Positions 12,048 to 22,412 of a stretch of 64,000 nt of DNA are shown one piece after another; position 1 is the stretch's first letter; each line of letters opens with the position of its first letter. Source of the stretch: Nageia nagi (Eukaryota > Pinophyta); assembly GCA_050084985.1 (NCBI GenBank), contig JBITNC010000001.1, positions 22,444,001 through 22,508,000 of the forward strand, in the 5' to 3' direction. The notes beneath the pieces are model-generated. The model was not told the DNA's origin and ran no database searches. It saw only the letters and a program-made list of their open reading frames with translations. Made by a program: the position numbers and the translations under genes.

Positions 12048-12060
12048 ATCTCCCACTTGG
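12048..12060 (-). other. Polypurine tract of copia J
   Basis: On the minus strand CCAAGTGGGAGAT lies directly upstream of the 3' LTR start TGTTGTGTG. A purine-rich tract at this spot primes plus-strand DNA synthesis; AAGTGGGAGAT followed by TGTTG is the common arrangement in plant copia elements. Confidence 0.85.
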
Positions 12061-12143
12061 AGAATGATTGTAGCAACTCCACCGCTACTTCTTTTGCTGG
12101 ACAATGACTCCTCTTTGGACCTGGCTGTTTCTCATCTTCATAG

Positions 12144-13196
12144 TCATCCTTGAAGACCAATTGAAACTGAGCATATTCTCAGTTTCTCCCTGGTTACAAC
12201 TTTTGTTAGCATATCTGCAGGATTCTGGCTAGTATGTATCTTTTCCAGCTTTAATTCTCCATCTTCTAACACTGATCGTATGAAATGGTACTTAAGCTGT
12301 ATGTGTTTAGTCCTAGAATGAAATGCTGAGTTCTTTGCAAGATGAATGGCACTTTGGCTATCACTGTATAGCGTCCCCATATCATGCTCCTTACCCAATT
12401 CACCCATGAACCTTTGTAACCAAATCATTTCTTTACTAGCCTCTGTAGCAGCAATATACTCTGCTTCTGTTGTTGAAAGTGCAACAACACTTTGGATTTT
12501 TGAAACCCAACTGACAGTTGTTCCACCAACAGTAAATACATATCCTGTAGTGCTCCTCCTATTATCTCTGTCACCTGCCATATCTGCATCAACATATCCC
12601 TGTAGGGAAATGTTTGAACCACCAAAGCATAATGCTTGATTTGTGGTACCTTTCAAATATCTGAGAATCCATTTCACTGCCATCCAATGTTCCTTTCCTG
12701 GATTATTCATGTACCTACTTACAACTCCCATTGCATGTGCAATATCAGGCCTTGTGCAGACCATTGCATACATTAAGCTTCCAACTGCTGATGCATATGG
12801 AACTTTAGACATATAATCCATGTCTTCTTGGGTCTTTGGGCACATTTCCTTACTAAGTTTTAAATGGCTAGCAAAAGGTATACTAACTGGTTTTGCATTG
12901 TGCATATTAAATCTTTTCAATACCTTTTGTATGTACTCATTCTGAGATAATGTCAATTTATGATTTTTCCTGTCTCTAGTGATTCTCATACCAAGGATTT
13001 GTTTTGCAACTCCCAAATCCTTCATTGCAAATGAATTTGCCAATTTTCTTTTGAGCACATTTATTTCCTGCATGTTAGACCCTGCAACAAGCATGTCATC
13101 TACATACAATAACAATATAATATAGCTGCCATCATTTTGCTTTTTCAAATAAACACAATGATCAGAGTGACATCTAGTGTAACCTTGTTCGGACAT
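12144..13196 (-). pseudogene. Copia J RT C-terminal half and RNase H
   Basis: A 350-codon open frame. It starts inside the RT palm at FDKFMSEQGYTRCHSDHCVY (the first three residues lie upstream of the listed Met). The RT active site is LLLYVDDMLVAG, followed by FAMKDLGVAKQILGMRI. RNase H follows: GYVDADMAGDRDNRRSTTGY (first catalytic Asp), STTEAEYIAA (Glu), YSDSQSAIHLAKN (Asp) and HSRTKHIQLKYHFIR. It ends NPADMLTKVVTREKLRICSV, the normal copia C-terminus, 96 bases before the LTR. The Met at 13196 is not a real start: an in-frame TAG where a Gln is expected (PR*WYLKF) separates it from the upstream RT part. Confidence 0.9.
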
Positions 13197-13220
13197 AAAC
13201 TTGTCAAATTTTAGATACCA

Positions 13221-13520
13221 CTACCTTGGAGCCTGTTTTAAGCCATACAAGCTCTTCTTCAACCTGCACACAAGTTTCTCCTTCCCTTTCACCTCATATC
13301 CTTGTGGCTGTTGCATATATAACTCTTCCTCCAAATCCCCATGGAGAAAGGCTGTCTTTACATCTAACTGCTCAAGATGCAAATCTTCAGCTGCTACAAG
13401 ACTTAAAATGGTTCTGATTGAAGTCATTTTAACAACAGGAGAAAATATTTCATCAAAATCAATACCTTTCTTCTGTGCAAACCCCTTCACCACAAGTCTA
13501 GCTTTGTACCTCTATTTTCC
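13221..13520 (-). pseudogene. Copia J RT N-terminal half
   Basis: Minus-strand frame reading [20 protein letters not shown], then [40 protein letters not shown] and [12 protein letters not shown]. This is the fingers/palm entry of copia RT, with the [10 protein letters not shown] catalytic Asp motif intact. It begins after a frameshift and an in-frame TAG in GGK*RYKAR near 13511. It ends at another TAG near 13218, in APR*WYLKF. In both places the family has Gln, so a single C-to-T change explains each stop. Synthesises retrotransposon cDNA in family members; inactive here. Confidence 0.9.
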
Positions 13521-14422
13521 TCCATCTTCTCCTTCAGCCTGTAAACCCATTTATTCTTCAATGTAGTTTTTCCTGCAGGTAACCTGACTAAGTCCCAAGT
13601 CTGGTTATGCATTAAGGAGTTCATCTCTTCTTCCATGGCTACCTCCCACTTCTTCCTGCTTTCAACCTTCATTGCTTCTTCATAACATTCAGGTTCATCG
13701 GAATCAGTCAACAATAAATAATATAATGAAGGAGAGTATCGTTCAGGGGGTCTACTTATCCTGGTAGATCTTCTAACATCACTTTCAGGTGTTTGGGGTG
13801 CCTGTTGCAGTTGTGGTGGTTGCTGCTGTTGTGGTTGTTGGTTATTATTATTTTCAGGCACCTTTACTTTTCCAGTGATTTCATCAAGAACTACGTATTC
13901 CTTATTTTCTTTTTCTTGTTTCTTTTCCTGCAACTGATTCTTATACAAGACCTTTTCATTGAATATTACATCTCTACTCCTAATGATTTTGTGATTTTCA
14001 TAATCATATAAGCGATAACCAAAATCATTAACACCATATCCAATAAAGGTACATTTCTTTGACTTTGCCTCAAGCTTTGTTCTATTTTCTTTATCAATAT
14101 GGACAAAGGCCTCACAACCAAAAGGCTTTAAAAAGGAGTAGTTTACCTTTTTACCTATCCATGCTTCCTCCGGAACACCACCATCCAAGGAACTCGAAGG
14201 CCCTCTATTTATTAGATAAACAGCAGTATCTACAGCATCTACCCAAAATTGTAAAGGCAATCCTGCATGCAATCTCATGCACCTTGCATGCTCCATGATT
14301 GTCCTATTCATCCTTTCTGACACAACCATTTTCTTGTGGTGTTCTTGGAACTGTCTTCTCTCTGCGAATTCCATATTCTGAACAGTACCTATCAAACTCT
14401 TTGCTGCAATATTCACCTCCAT
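13487..14422 (-). pseudogene. Copia J integrase C-terminal half, linker and RT start
   Basis: Frame of 311 codons, of which the first ~35 are out of register with the gene. The true match starts at VVSERMNRTIMEHARCMRLH (end of the integrase core after the catalytic Glu). LPLQFWVDAVDTAVYLINR, FGCEAFVHI, KKCTFIGYGVNDFGYRLYD and SRDVIFNE follow. A Gln/Pro-rich linker lies near residues 190-215. RRSTRISRPPERYSPSLYY then leads into the RT start, W..AMEEEMNSLMHNQTWDL and KNKWVYRLKE. A one-base insertion near 14317 separates it from the upstream core, and a second shift near 13520 from the rest of RT. Confidence 0.9.
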
Positions 14423-14624
14423 TGTCTGATCTAAGACACTTCAATTTCTTTCCTGTCTCAATCTCAACCAAAGCTTTCCATTTCTTAAAAGTATCAAATA
14501 CATCAGATTTATTCTTAATACAATAAATCCAAGTTTTTCTAGTTGCATCATCAATAAAGGTAACATAATAACGAGAGCCACCGAGAGATGATACCTGAGC
14601 CGGTCCCCATACATCTGTATGCAC
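14304..14624 (-). pseudogene. Copia J integrase catalytic core
   Basis: Contains HTDVWGP (first Asp), YVTFIDDATRKTWIY, KCLRSDNGGEYCSKEF (second Asp) and RTPQENG (catalytic Glu), in the D-D-35-E order of retroviral-type integrases. After ENG the frame runs out of register because of one extra T (GGTTGTG where GGTGTG is expected), and the gene continues in the next frame as VSERMNRT. The Met at 14624 is internal. The real protein continues upstream past a TAG at the end of YGK, 14682. Confidence 0.9.
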
Positions 14625-14681
14625 AAGCTCTAATTTTTGGCTCTTCTTCTCTTTCCCAACTCTGAGAAATCTGACTCTCTT

Positions 14682-14951
14682 CTATTTTCCATAGATGCAA
14701 TTCTCACAGAAATCCAGATCAACATTCTTCAAACCTGGCAACAAATTTCTTGAGTGAAGAATCTTCATCCCCTTTTCACTCATATGTCCGAGCCTATGAT
14801 GCCATAATGCTGCATCTGCTCCTTTGGAAGTTAAAGCATTAACAGAGTTAGAAATACCATTGCATAAATACAATGTACCAACCTTTTCACCTCTTGCTAT
14901 TACCAGGGCTCCTTTGGTGACCTTCCAAACTTTATCTGTGAAAGTTGTCAC
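14682..14951 (-). pseudogene. Copia J pre-integrase zinc-binding domain
   Basis: Reads ALWHHRLGHMSEKGMKILHS, then FCENCIYGK: the HHCC (GAG-pre-integrase) region, with His-His near residues 51-56 and Cys-Cys near 82-85. It ends at a TAG after YGK where family members have Gln followed by KRVRF. Upstream it is continuous in frame with the protease through LKEVRHVPYLSKNLISTG, broken by a TAG (STG*LGSEGC, Gln expected) near 14970 and another at 15046-15048. Confidence 0.9.
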
Positions 14952-15047
14952 ACAACCTTCACTACCTAACTACCCTGTTGAAATCAAATTTTTGCTTAGA
15001 TATGGAACATGCCTTACCTCCTTTAGTAGCCATTGGTTTCCATTCTG

Positions 15048-16061
15048 CTATTTTATAAGAACCTTACCCATTCCAACAATTTTACAAGGTTTATCATCAC
15101 CTAAACGAACTTGTCCAAAATCTCCTTGAACATAGTCATGAAAATATTTCTTATCAGGTGTGGCATGGAATGAAGCCCCTGAATCTACCACCCAGGAATC
15201 ATTAATATTTTCGAAAGAAAGAATCAAAGCATCTTGTAACACCTCACCTGTCACATTTGCTTCATGATTGTTTTCTTGCTGTGCATCTCCTTCTTTTCCC
15301 TTCCGAGATCTACAGTCTCTCTTTAGGTGTCCTTTCTTTCCACAATTCCAGCACTCTAACCCTGATCTGGAATTGGATCTACCTTTCTTTGATTTACTAC
15401 GATATCCTAAGCTCTTTCCTTTTTCACTTTTTCTTCCCCTAGAATCTACACTCAAAGCATTTTTCGATGTCTCACCGGAGCTTTTCCATCGCATTTCCTC
15501 GCTAAGGATAGCACCGACAACATCATCAAACTTTAAAGTACTAGATCCAGACACAGAGTTACTAATTGCCATTACTAAACCATTCCAACTTTCTGGTAAT
15601 GAGCATAAGAATAACAGAGCTCTAACTTCATCATCAAAGTCTACCTTTACAGAACATAAATGACTTGTAACAGTATTAAAATCATTTAAATGATCCGCAA
15701 CAGATCCACCTTCCGACATCTTCATATTAAATAACCGTTTAATAAGAAATACCTTGTTTGAGGCCGAGGGTTTTTCATATAGTTTTGACAATGCCTGAAA
15801 TAAACCCTTTGTCGTTGTTTCCTTCGAAATGTTGAAGGCAACTGATGCAGCGAGGCTCAACCGTATTGCTCCAAGTGCCTTTCTATCGAGAAGGTTCCAC
15901 TCTTCATCTGTCATATTCATCGACTTATTTATTTTTCTGCTCAATGGTAGGTATAGATCTTTTTGATACAAATAATCTTCCATTTGCATCTTCCATAGCG
16001 AGAAATTTTGTCCATTAAATTTCTCAACCCTAAACTTACCATCTTCCGCCATTGCTCCCAC
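15048..16061 (-). CDS. Copia J gag with N-terminal part of protease
   Basis: A 337-codon open frame starting with [20 protein letters not shown], the normal start of Tork-type gag about 70 bases inside the 5' LTR/primer site. [20 protein letters not shown] and [20 protein letters not shown] mark the UBN2-type capsid domain (residues 15-190). The CCHC zinc knuckle [14 protein letters not shown] lies near residue 237 and the aspartic protease motif [12 protein letters not shown] near 290. All key residues are present. The frame ends at TAG after GKVLIK, in the middle of the protease, where the family reads through into pol. Gag here could still be translated; protease cannot be completed without reading the stop. 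Confidence 0.9.
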   Translation of the reverse strand: MGAMAEDGKFRVEKFNGQNFSLWKMQMEDYLYQKDLYLPLSRKINKSMNMTDEEWNLLDRKALGAIRLSLAASVAFNISKETTTKGLFQALSKLYEKPSASNKVFLIKRLFNMKMSEGGSVADHLNDFNTVTSHLCSVKVDFDDEVRALLFLCSLPESWNGLVMAISNSVSGSSTLKFDDVVGAILSEEMRWKSSGETSKNALSVDSRGRKSEKGKSLGYRSKSKKGRSNSRSGLECWNCGKKGHLKRDCRSRKGKEGDAQQENNHEANVTGEVLQDALILSFENINDSWVVDSGASFHATPDKKYFHDYVQGDFGQVRLGDDKPCKIVGMGKVLIK

Positions 16062-16110
16062 TCGAACGAGGAATCCTTCTTTCCTGCGAGTTTATCAGCC
16101 AAATAGACCT

Positions 16111-16125
16111 TCGGCTCTGATACCA
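16111..16125 (-). other. Primer-binding site of copia J (initiator tRNA-Met type)
   Basis: On the minus strand it reads TGGTATCAGAGCCGA, two bases (AC) after the 5' LTR end CCTAACA. TGGTATCAGAGCC is the well-known complement of the plant initiator tRNA-Met 3' end. Confidence 0.95.
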
Positions 16126-16127
16126 GT

Positions 16128-16606
16128 TGTTAGGAAATTATAATTATTACGGAGCAATAGAACACAAAAAATGTTTTAGAAATATAAGCATAGAAAATGC
16201 ATAAACAAGAGAGACACAGATATACGTGGTTCACCCAGTTTGGGCTACATCCACACCAAACAGCCAGTCCTTCCTTTTTTATTATCCAGCAAAGTGAATA
16301 GATACAACCTACAGCAGATCCGCTGTAATATCCTCTGTTTTCTCTCACAGTCTCATGTATCTGTTTCTCGCTCACCAAATCACATCTGTTACAATGCCCT
16401 CATGCAAAAAGAGGGGTTTTTATCAAGGTAAAAAATCCCTAAACCAAACATAAGTTCAACCGTCAGATTATTTGCCTAATAAACGGCCCAGATTGACTAG
16501 AAATTACTTTACTTTTACAAGGTAATTTTTCAAACGTTTTTAGCTTCCTGGGATATACATCCGGCTAAAATAAACAACTCTGAACAATCATGCTCCACAC
16601 ACAACA
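16128..16606 (-). mobile_element. 5' LTR of copia J
   Basis: 479 bp, pairs with 11570-12047. It lies upstream of gag on the minus strand and carries the element promoter. I did not find a clear TATA box of the TATAAATA type. Confidence 0.95.
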
Positions 16607-16611
16607 ATATC
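16607..16611. repeat. Target-site duplication ATATC, right of copia J
   Basis: Exact copy of 11565-11569, directly after the J LTR end CACACAACA. Confidence 0.9.
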
Positions 16612-16860
16612 CACCTAAAGAAAGCAAAGGATTAGGGATGAATCATCCTTGATCCATCAGCTTGTTTCCTTAGGTGCTTGATTTTTCTATTTTTTTTTTT
16701 ATATTTGCTATTTATAGGATTGCTAGCAATTACCCATCAGACACCAGTGACTAGTTATGATCGCCAATGATCAAAATAATTTGGAAAACTTTATTATTTG
16801 TCTAAAATTTTACTCCTCTCTTTCATTTATCAAAAGAGGGGTCATTTTTAGGTGTCTACA
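16612..16860 (-). mobile_element. 5' LTR of gypsy element A, proximal part
   Basis: Continues A's LTR after the J insertion and ends GTCATTTTTAGGTGTCTACA, the minus-strand start of a Tat-type LTR. It includes a T-rich stretch (16688-16705) and AAAAGAGGGG near the end. Together with 10988-11569 it forms one LTR of about 830 bp. Confidence 0.7.
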
Positions 16861-17150
16861 AGATGACTCTATCTTATAGCTTTTTTGACTTTATTCTGAC
16901 TCTATGAATAAATCTGAACTAACTCTATTTTGATGCTATGGTTGACTTTACCACACATGATGTCTGACTCTATTATTGACACCCATGATGCTGTGCCTGA
17001 CTCTTTCACCATTTCTTCTTGATGCTAGGCCTAACTCTATGTCTTACATGGGAAGTAGAGTCAGTAATAGAGTCAGAATGAGAAAAAAAAACAAAAAAAA
17101 TACACTAGGGTCTAACTCTATGGCTAATGCTATGGAGCCTAAATTTTGTA
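16861..17150. repeat. Clustered GACTCTA words with inverted copies
   Basis: Flank between two gypsy relics. GACTCTA or close variants recur many times on the plus strand between 16864 and 17040, mixed with GATGCTA. The inverted form TAGAGTC occurs twice at 17055-17080. ATTCTGACTCTAT (16893-16905) is matched in inverse by ATAGAGTCAGAAT (17067-17079), so the segment could fold. No coding sense seen. Confidence 0.5.
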
Positions 17151-17154
17151 GTGT

Positions 17155-18030
17155 AATTTACCACTTAAATAAGGTGATAAACTAATTAAATAAAAACCAA
17201 GAAAGATGCATCCTTCTAAGGCTTTATTAGTAAAGATAGAAATTGAAAAATATTTGAATGTTGGATTCATTAAATAAATTGATTACTCATAATATATGGC
17301 TAACATTGTTCCTATTACAAAACCTATTGGAGAGATAAGAGTTTGTACTAATTTTTATAATATCAATAATGCTTTTCTAAAAGATGATTTTTCATTACCA
17401 AATATTGATATGATTATGGATAGTATTGTTGGTCATGATACTTTATCTTTTATGGATGGACTTTTGGGATATAATAAAATTCTAATCAATTTGATTGATC
17501 AATATAAAAATGATTTTACTAAACCTTGGAAAAAATTTTGTTAGAAGGAACTATGCCCTTTGGATTAAAAAATTTAGGTGCTACTTATCAAAGAGCTATG
17601 GTGTCCATGTTCCTTGAGTGTATTTATAAATTAGTGGAGGTGTATGTTGATGATATTTTGGTAAAATCAAAGTAGGACCAAGACCATTGGAGCTTCTTGA
17701 AGAGGTATTTCACATTAATGAAAAGTATAAGCTTAGACTAAAACCTCAAAAGTGTGCTTTTGATTTTACTTCAAGAAATTTTCTTGGTTTCATGGTCTTA
17801 AAAAGGGGAATTGAGGTGGATCCCAAGCAGGTAAAAGCCATAGTGAGCATGCAAACTCCAAAGAACCTCAAACAACTAAGAAGACTTCAAGGGAGGATAA
17901 ATTCACTTAGAAGGTTCATTTCTCAACTTGGGAATAAATGTAGGCCATTTACTCATTTAATAAAAAATGTTGTTAAGTTTATATGGGATGAAAAGTGTCA
18001 AAAGGCATTTGAAGATATAAAATAATAGTT
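17155..18030 (+). pseudogene. Tat-type gypsy reverse transcriptase, element G
   Basis: Plus-strand relic. It begins in the RT upstream region (KPRKMHPSKALLVKIEIEKY) and reads NIVPITKPIGEIRVCTNFYN, KDDFSLPNID, SFMDGLLGYNKI and the active site VEVYVDDILVKSK near 17639-17672. LRLKPQKCAFDFTSRNFLGF, then GIEVDPKQVKAI, LKQLRRLQGRINSLRRFISQ and WDEKCQKAFEDIK follow (17687-18025). The YVDD motif survives, but at least four shifts or stops break the frame (for example after 17543). Nothing of gag or protease precedes it; the element is cut at about 17150. Confidence 0.85.
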
Positions 18031-18460
18031 GCTAAATCCTCCTATCTTAGTGCCCATGGATTTTGAAAAACTAGCATATCTTTATATATCAGCTAAATTA
18101 TATGCCTTTGGGGTAATGTTGTGTAAGAAATATGGTGAGAATAAAAAAAATAATATATTATCTTAGAAAAACTCTTATTGATTATGAAATATGATACACA
18201 CCCATGGAAAAAAATTTCTTTGGTATTATTTTTGCTATAGAAAAACTAAGATATTATCTTTTATACTACACTACACATGTTGTTAGTCCAGTTAATCCAT
18301 TGAAATATCTTGTAGCAAAGAAGCATTTATTAGGAAGGGTAGCTAAGTAGTTGATGTTGTGACAAGAGTTTGATATCAATGTGGTAAAATAAAAATCTAT
18401 GAAAGGATAGAAAATTGTAGATTTGATACTAGAATTCCATCAGAATGATAGTACAATGGT
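18031..18460 (+). pseudogene. RNase H of gypsy element G
   Basis: Plus-strand remnants in shifting frames: LLNPPILVPMDF at 18031, YLRKTLIDYEI near 18165, then a stretch matching LRYYLLYYTTHVVSPVNPLK near 18245-18300 and KHLLGRVAK near 18325. This is the order of the gypsy RNase H (cleaves the RNA of RNA-DNA hybrids) and tether. Too many stops to be active. It continues directly from the RT without a gap. Confidence 0.65.
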
Positions 18461-18610
18461 GCATGAATAATTCCCAAATGAGCATGATGAAGAATCACAC
18501 TATCAACAATATGTAACCTTTCCTCAAACTATCAATTATGTGATAAAGAAGATATAACGATCCCATATGAGTTTGTGTGCTACATGGAGGACCAACCTAC
18601 AACTTGAACT

Positions 18611-18868
18611 TTGTATTTTGATGGACCAAAAAATACTTATGTGGTAGGATCAAGTATTATTCTATTGTTACCTTATAATGAGGTAGTTCCTATGGCATAT
18701 AAACTTGATTTTGAATGCACTAATAACATGGCAAAATACAAAGCTCCTATTTTGGGTTTAAAAGAAACTATATCTTTAAAAATAAGAGATTTGAAGATCT
18801 ATGGTGATTCACAACTTATTTTAAATAAATTCAATGATACATGTATAACCAAAAATATGATAAGTTGA
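18611..18868 (+). pseudogene. Archaeal-type RNase H of gypsy element G
   Basis: An 85-codon frame with YFDGPKNTYVVGSSIILLLP (first Asp kept), YKLDFECTNNMAKYKAPILG (catalytic Glu of AEYEA changed to Lys) and IYGDSQLILNKFN (third acidic site kept). This is the Tat-group second RNase H, the counterpart of 2868-3101 in element A. Traces of the domain end follow in other frames to about 18990. Confidence 0.75.
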
Positions 18869-19129
18869 AGCCATATAAGATACTAATTGCTAAATTGCTA
18901 GATGAGTTTGAGAGGTACAATATTCAAAATTATTCTAAGGACTAACAACAGGTATGCAGATGCAATGGCAAGTGTATCTTCATTAGCACCAATTGAGATA
19001 AAATATGAAGAAATCATCCTTAATATTTGAAATCTTGATACACCTTCTTACCTTGATCACATAGAAGAAGTACATACATGACACCTTGATATAGAAAATG
19101 ATCCTCAACAATGGTATATTGATATTTAC

Positions 19130-20455
19130 AATTATTTGAAAGATCAAATATTCCATTAAGTTCTGATAGAAATGAAAAAGATAGATTAAATAGGATAAAT
19201 ATTAAGTATGTGATTATTTGTGAATTTTTATATAAAATTTCATTTTATGGTGCTATTTTGAGGTGTCTAACATAACTTGAAACAACAACATTATTATAAC
19301 AAGCACATGATAGGTTGTGAGGAGGGAACTTCTTTACAAAAGCATTGTACATTAAGCCTTTTTGAATTGGTTACTATTGACCTACAATAGAGGAGGATTG
19401 CAAAAATCATGTTAAGACTTGTTTATAATGTAAAAAATATAGAAATTTTAAAAAATAAAACTAACTCAAGAATTGAATTCCATAGTTTCACCATGGTCAT
19501 TTGCAACTTGGGGTATATATTTGATTGGGCTTATCAATATACATTAAAAGCAAAGTCATAAATTCATCATCACAACTACAAATTTTACTACAAAATAGGT
19601 TGAAGCCATTCTAATGTAGTCAGTAACACATGATAAAATCATTTCTTTCTTGATTTAAAATATCATCATAAGGTTCAAAGTACCACAAAAATGGATCATG
19701 GATAATGGGAAATATTTTGAAGATAAGGATATGAAAGTCTTTTGCAAAAGTTTCATATTACTCAAACATTTTCTTTAGAATATTATCCTTAAGGGAATGG
19801 TTAAGTAGGAGTGTAAAACATAATAATCAAATACATTTTGGCAAAATTATGGGATAGATACAAAGCAGATTGGCATGAATAGTTACCTTACATAGTTTGG
19901 GCATATAGAACAAGCATTAGAGTAGGCATTAGAGAAACACCATTTTCATTAGTGTATGGAGATGAGGATGTTGTACCATTAGATTTGGAGCTACCATCTT
20001 TGAGTATTTCGTTACAAGGAGATATATCATATGAAGAAGTAAGGAAAGCTAGGTTACAAAAGTTGGAGTTACCATCTTTGAGTATTTCATTACAAGGAGA
20101 TATATCATATTAAGAAGTAAGGAAAGCTAGGTTACAAAAGTTGGAGGCACTTCATAAAAAGAGAATCAAGGCAATTGAGCATCAAAAGACATATCATGCA
20201 AAGCCAAAAAGGGTATTTGGAAAGAATATTGAATCAAAGGAGTTCAAAATAAGAGACTTGATGTTGAAAGAAAATATCAAAAAAATAATGTAAATGATGA
20301 AGCAAACGTAAAGTTTGAACCAAATTGGACTAGACATTATTTTGCATTGATGCAATAAGATAAGGAGCTTACAAGTTATTATCCATGGTTGGCAAGAAGA
20401 ACCAAAAACCTTCAATGCCACCCATCTTAAATACTTCTTTGCATAAAATGAAATC
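19130..20455 (+). pseudogene. Integrase of gypsy element G
   Basis: Plus strand, fragmented. IYGAILRCLT near 19235, YYWPTIEEDCKNHVKTCL near 19370, the catalytic-core word MDNGKYFEDKDMKVFCKS near 19695 (ITDNG of the second Asp), and PYIVWAYRTSIRVGIRETPF followed by SLVYGDEDVVPLDLELPSL near 19885-20000. The C-terminal strand ends FNATHLKYFFA near 20440. It carries an in-frame 78-bp tandem duplication (19985-20140) not expected in the family. Stops throughout. Confidence 0.8.
19985..20140 (+). repeat. 78-bp in-frame tandem duplication in G integrase
   Basis: Two adjacent 78-bp units (19985-20062 and 20063-20140) differ at only 3 positions. Each encodes 26 codons reading LELPSLSISLQGDISYEEVR, then KARLQK; the second has TAA in place of one GAA. 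A unit length divisible by 3 keeps the downstream frame. Confidence 0.95.
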
Positions 20456-22408
20456 TCCATACCTTGCAAAAAATGCATATTTTATGCATGATACATGTAT
20501 TTTATATTCTTTTTTTTTTTGCAATTTATTTGATCATTAAGATGTTAATAATGTGCATTATTTTCTGTACACCATCATTCAACAAATATCCCAATGTTTT
20601 GTAACAAGTGCAAGAATTGACCCAATAAGAAGAGTAAAAGACATGAGTTGTTGTAAGAAATTTGGAATAAATCCAAAGTTTACTAGTTAAAGATTAATAG
20701 TAAGCTAATAATTTAGCTTAGAGGTATCTTTATCAACAACATATTGCAAAAGAGTAGCAAGAATTAATAGAAAAGGAAAAGGAATACCTAAAAATTAAGC
20801 TTATGATTATATCAAATTCAATGATACTACAAATTGAGCTATACAAAAATATTTTATCTTCTTTCAATGTATGCTAGTTTCATTCTTTTTTAGACTATTG
20901 CTAATTTGTAGATTGCAATACTGATAATTATTTCACACTACCTAAACAAATTACCATCACTAGAAATACACTTATACTAAAGCAAGTATAATGAATTTGA
21001 AGGTGGATCATTTGAAGGAGCTAATTGAGCATTAAAAGAATGTTCGTTTTACTTTGTGTTGTATGACATTGAATGAAGATTTAGATCATTCACTAGCTAG
21101 AATATGTTTTTTTGTTATATCCTTCATATGATTGATTATTATCCCAACATTACTTTTTCTACGGGTTCTATTATTGACATGTAATCTCCATAACCTATTT
21201 GTTTGCCTTTTTTGTAAGATGTATTTATTTGTTGAAGATGATATAATTTATGAGCATTTCAAAAAAATGTATGATCTAATAAACTAAAGGTTTTGATGTT
21301 TGCATCTAAATTTAAAGTTGTGTGGTCAATATTAGCCTTAATCTTAAGAAAAATAATTATAACATTGATAAAAATAACTATAATATAATAAGTTATGGAT
21401 AAGAATAAAAAATAAAGTAGTATATAATTTTGAAGAGATATTTATTATATATTTTTCATTTAATAAAGAATATTAAGCATGGTGTGAATAAACATTTGTA
21501 TATCATTCATGATGAAGCTATCAATTTTGATTTTTTTTTACTCAAAAATAAGAATTTGAATTACTCTTCTTCTTGTAGTAATCCTAATATAAAGTGTATT
21601 TTTAAAATGAATTATTTTACAAAAAACTAATAATATTGTCCAACCTCATATTAATATTTTATATCTAAAAGAAAGGATAAAAAAATTGATATATTTTCAA
21701 AACCATCCAATAAAATCATATAACATTTTTAATAAAATCTTTAAATAACTAAGACTTTAGTTATATTTCTCCTACTTAGTACAAATAAAATGATATTTGT
21801 AGCTTTTATAAGGTAATAATCTTTTGTAAATGAAAAATATGGAATCTCATAAATATAAAATAAAATCAATTTTGAGGAATTACAAAATCTCAATAATATA
21901 TAAACTATTATAGAGGAGACAATTTTCTCTTTCTAGAAGGTGTTGGTATAATAGTAGTGCATAGTTCGTACATTTGTATTTATAAAAAAATATAAACTAA
22001 TATATCCTTTGGTTAAAATGAAATAAATTAATATACTCTTTGATCAAAGTGAGATATAAAAACATAAAATAATTACCTTAAATTCCTTATGTAGATGGTG
22101 ACAAACATTAAAATGATATACATATTTAAGGAATGTTGTTGGATAATGGTTTATGATTAAATATTTATTGCATAATTTTTCTATAAAAATGTAGACTTGA
22201 TAAGATACCAACTTGTTTTTTTCCAAAATTAGTTCATAAGTAATATCAATAACTAAGTACTTGTAAGAATGAATCACCTCTAGAGGTTGATTATTGACAA
22301 GGATTCTCTAAGGTGAAATATCTTTTTAGATTTAATAATTTTAATTTTAGATTTAATTATTTTACAAGATCATTATAATATTTATTTAAGAAGATAATAT
22401 CATTTACA
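20456..22408. other. Unassigned AT-rich sequence
   Basis: Follows the G integrase end. The first part is presumably its 3' non-coding region and LTR, but I could not find a TG...CA pair or target duplication. Short open frames here (for example 20194-20478 minus, 21430-21630 plus, 22044-22277 minus) show no family motif and are Lys/Asn/Ile-rich as expected by chance in AT-rich DNA. Confidence 0.3.
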
Positions 22409-22412
22409 TAAA

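Larger units (their letters stand above)
11570..16606 (-). mobile_element. Ty1/copia (Tork-like) element J, structurally complete
   Basis: A 5037-bp minus-strand element with two LTRs (16128-16606 and 11570-12047), initiator-Met type primer site, gag, protease, integrase, RT, RNase H, polypurine tract and perfect target duplication. The LTRs differ by 5 substitutions and 1 one-base indel over 478 aligned bases (about 1%), so it is the youngest insertion that I can date here. Coding is damaged by in-frame TAG codons and two frameshifts, so it is non-autonomous as written. Its codons are also visibly less AT-rich than the surroundings. It sits inside the LTR of gypsy element A. Confidence 0.95.

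Noticed and set aside
12346-12639. Plus-strand frames across copia J (also 13201-13566, 14824-15129, 15268-15663)
   Set aside because: Shadows of the minus-strand pol and gag frames, whose motifs are unambiguous.
13210-15050. TAG read as Gln (alternative genetic code)
   Set aside because: The element is a plant-type retrotransposon that also carries frameshifts, and other elements here show TAA and TGA at expected Gln and Arg codons, which fits decay.
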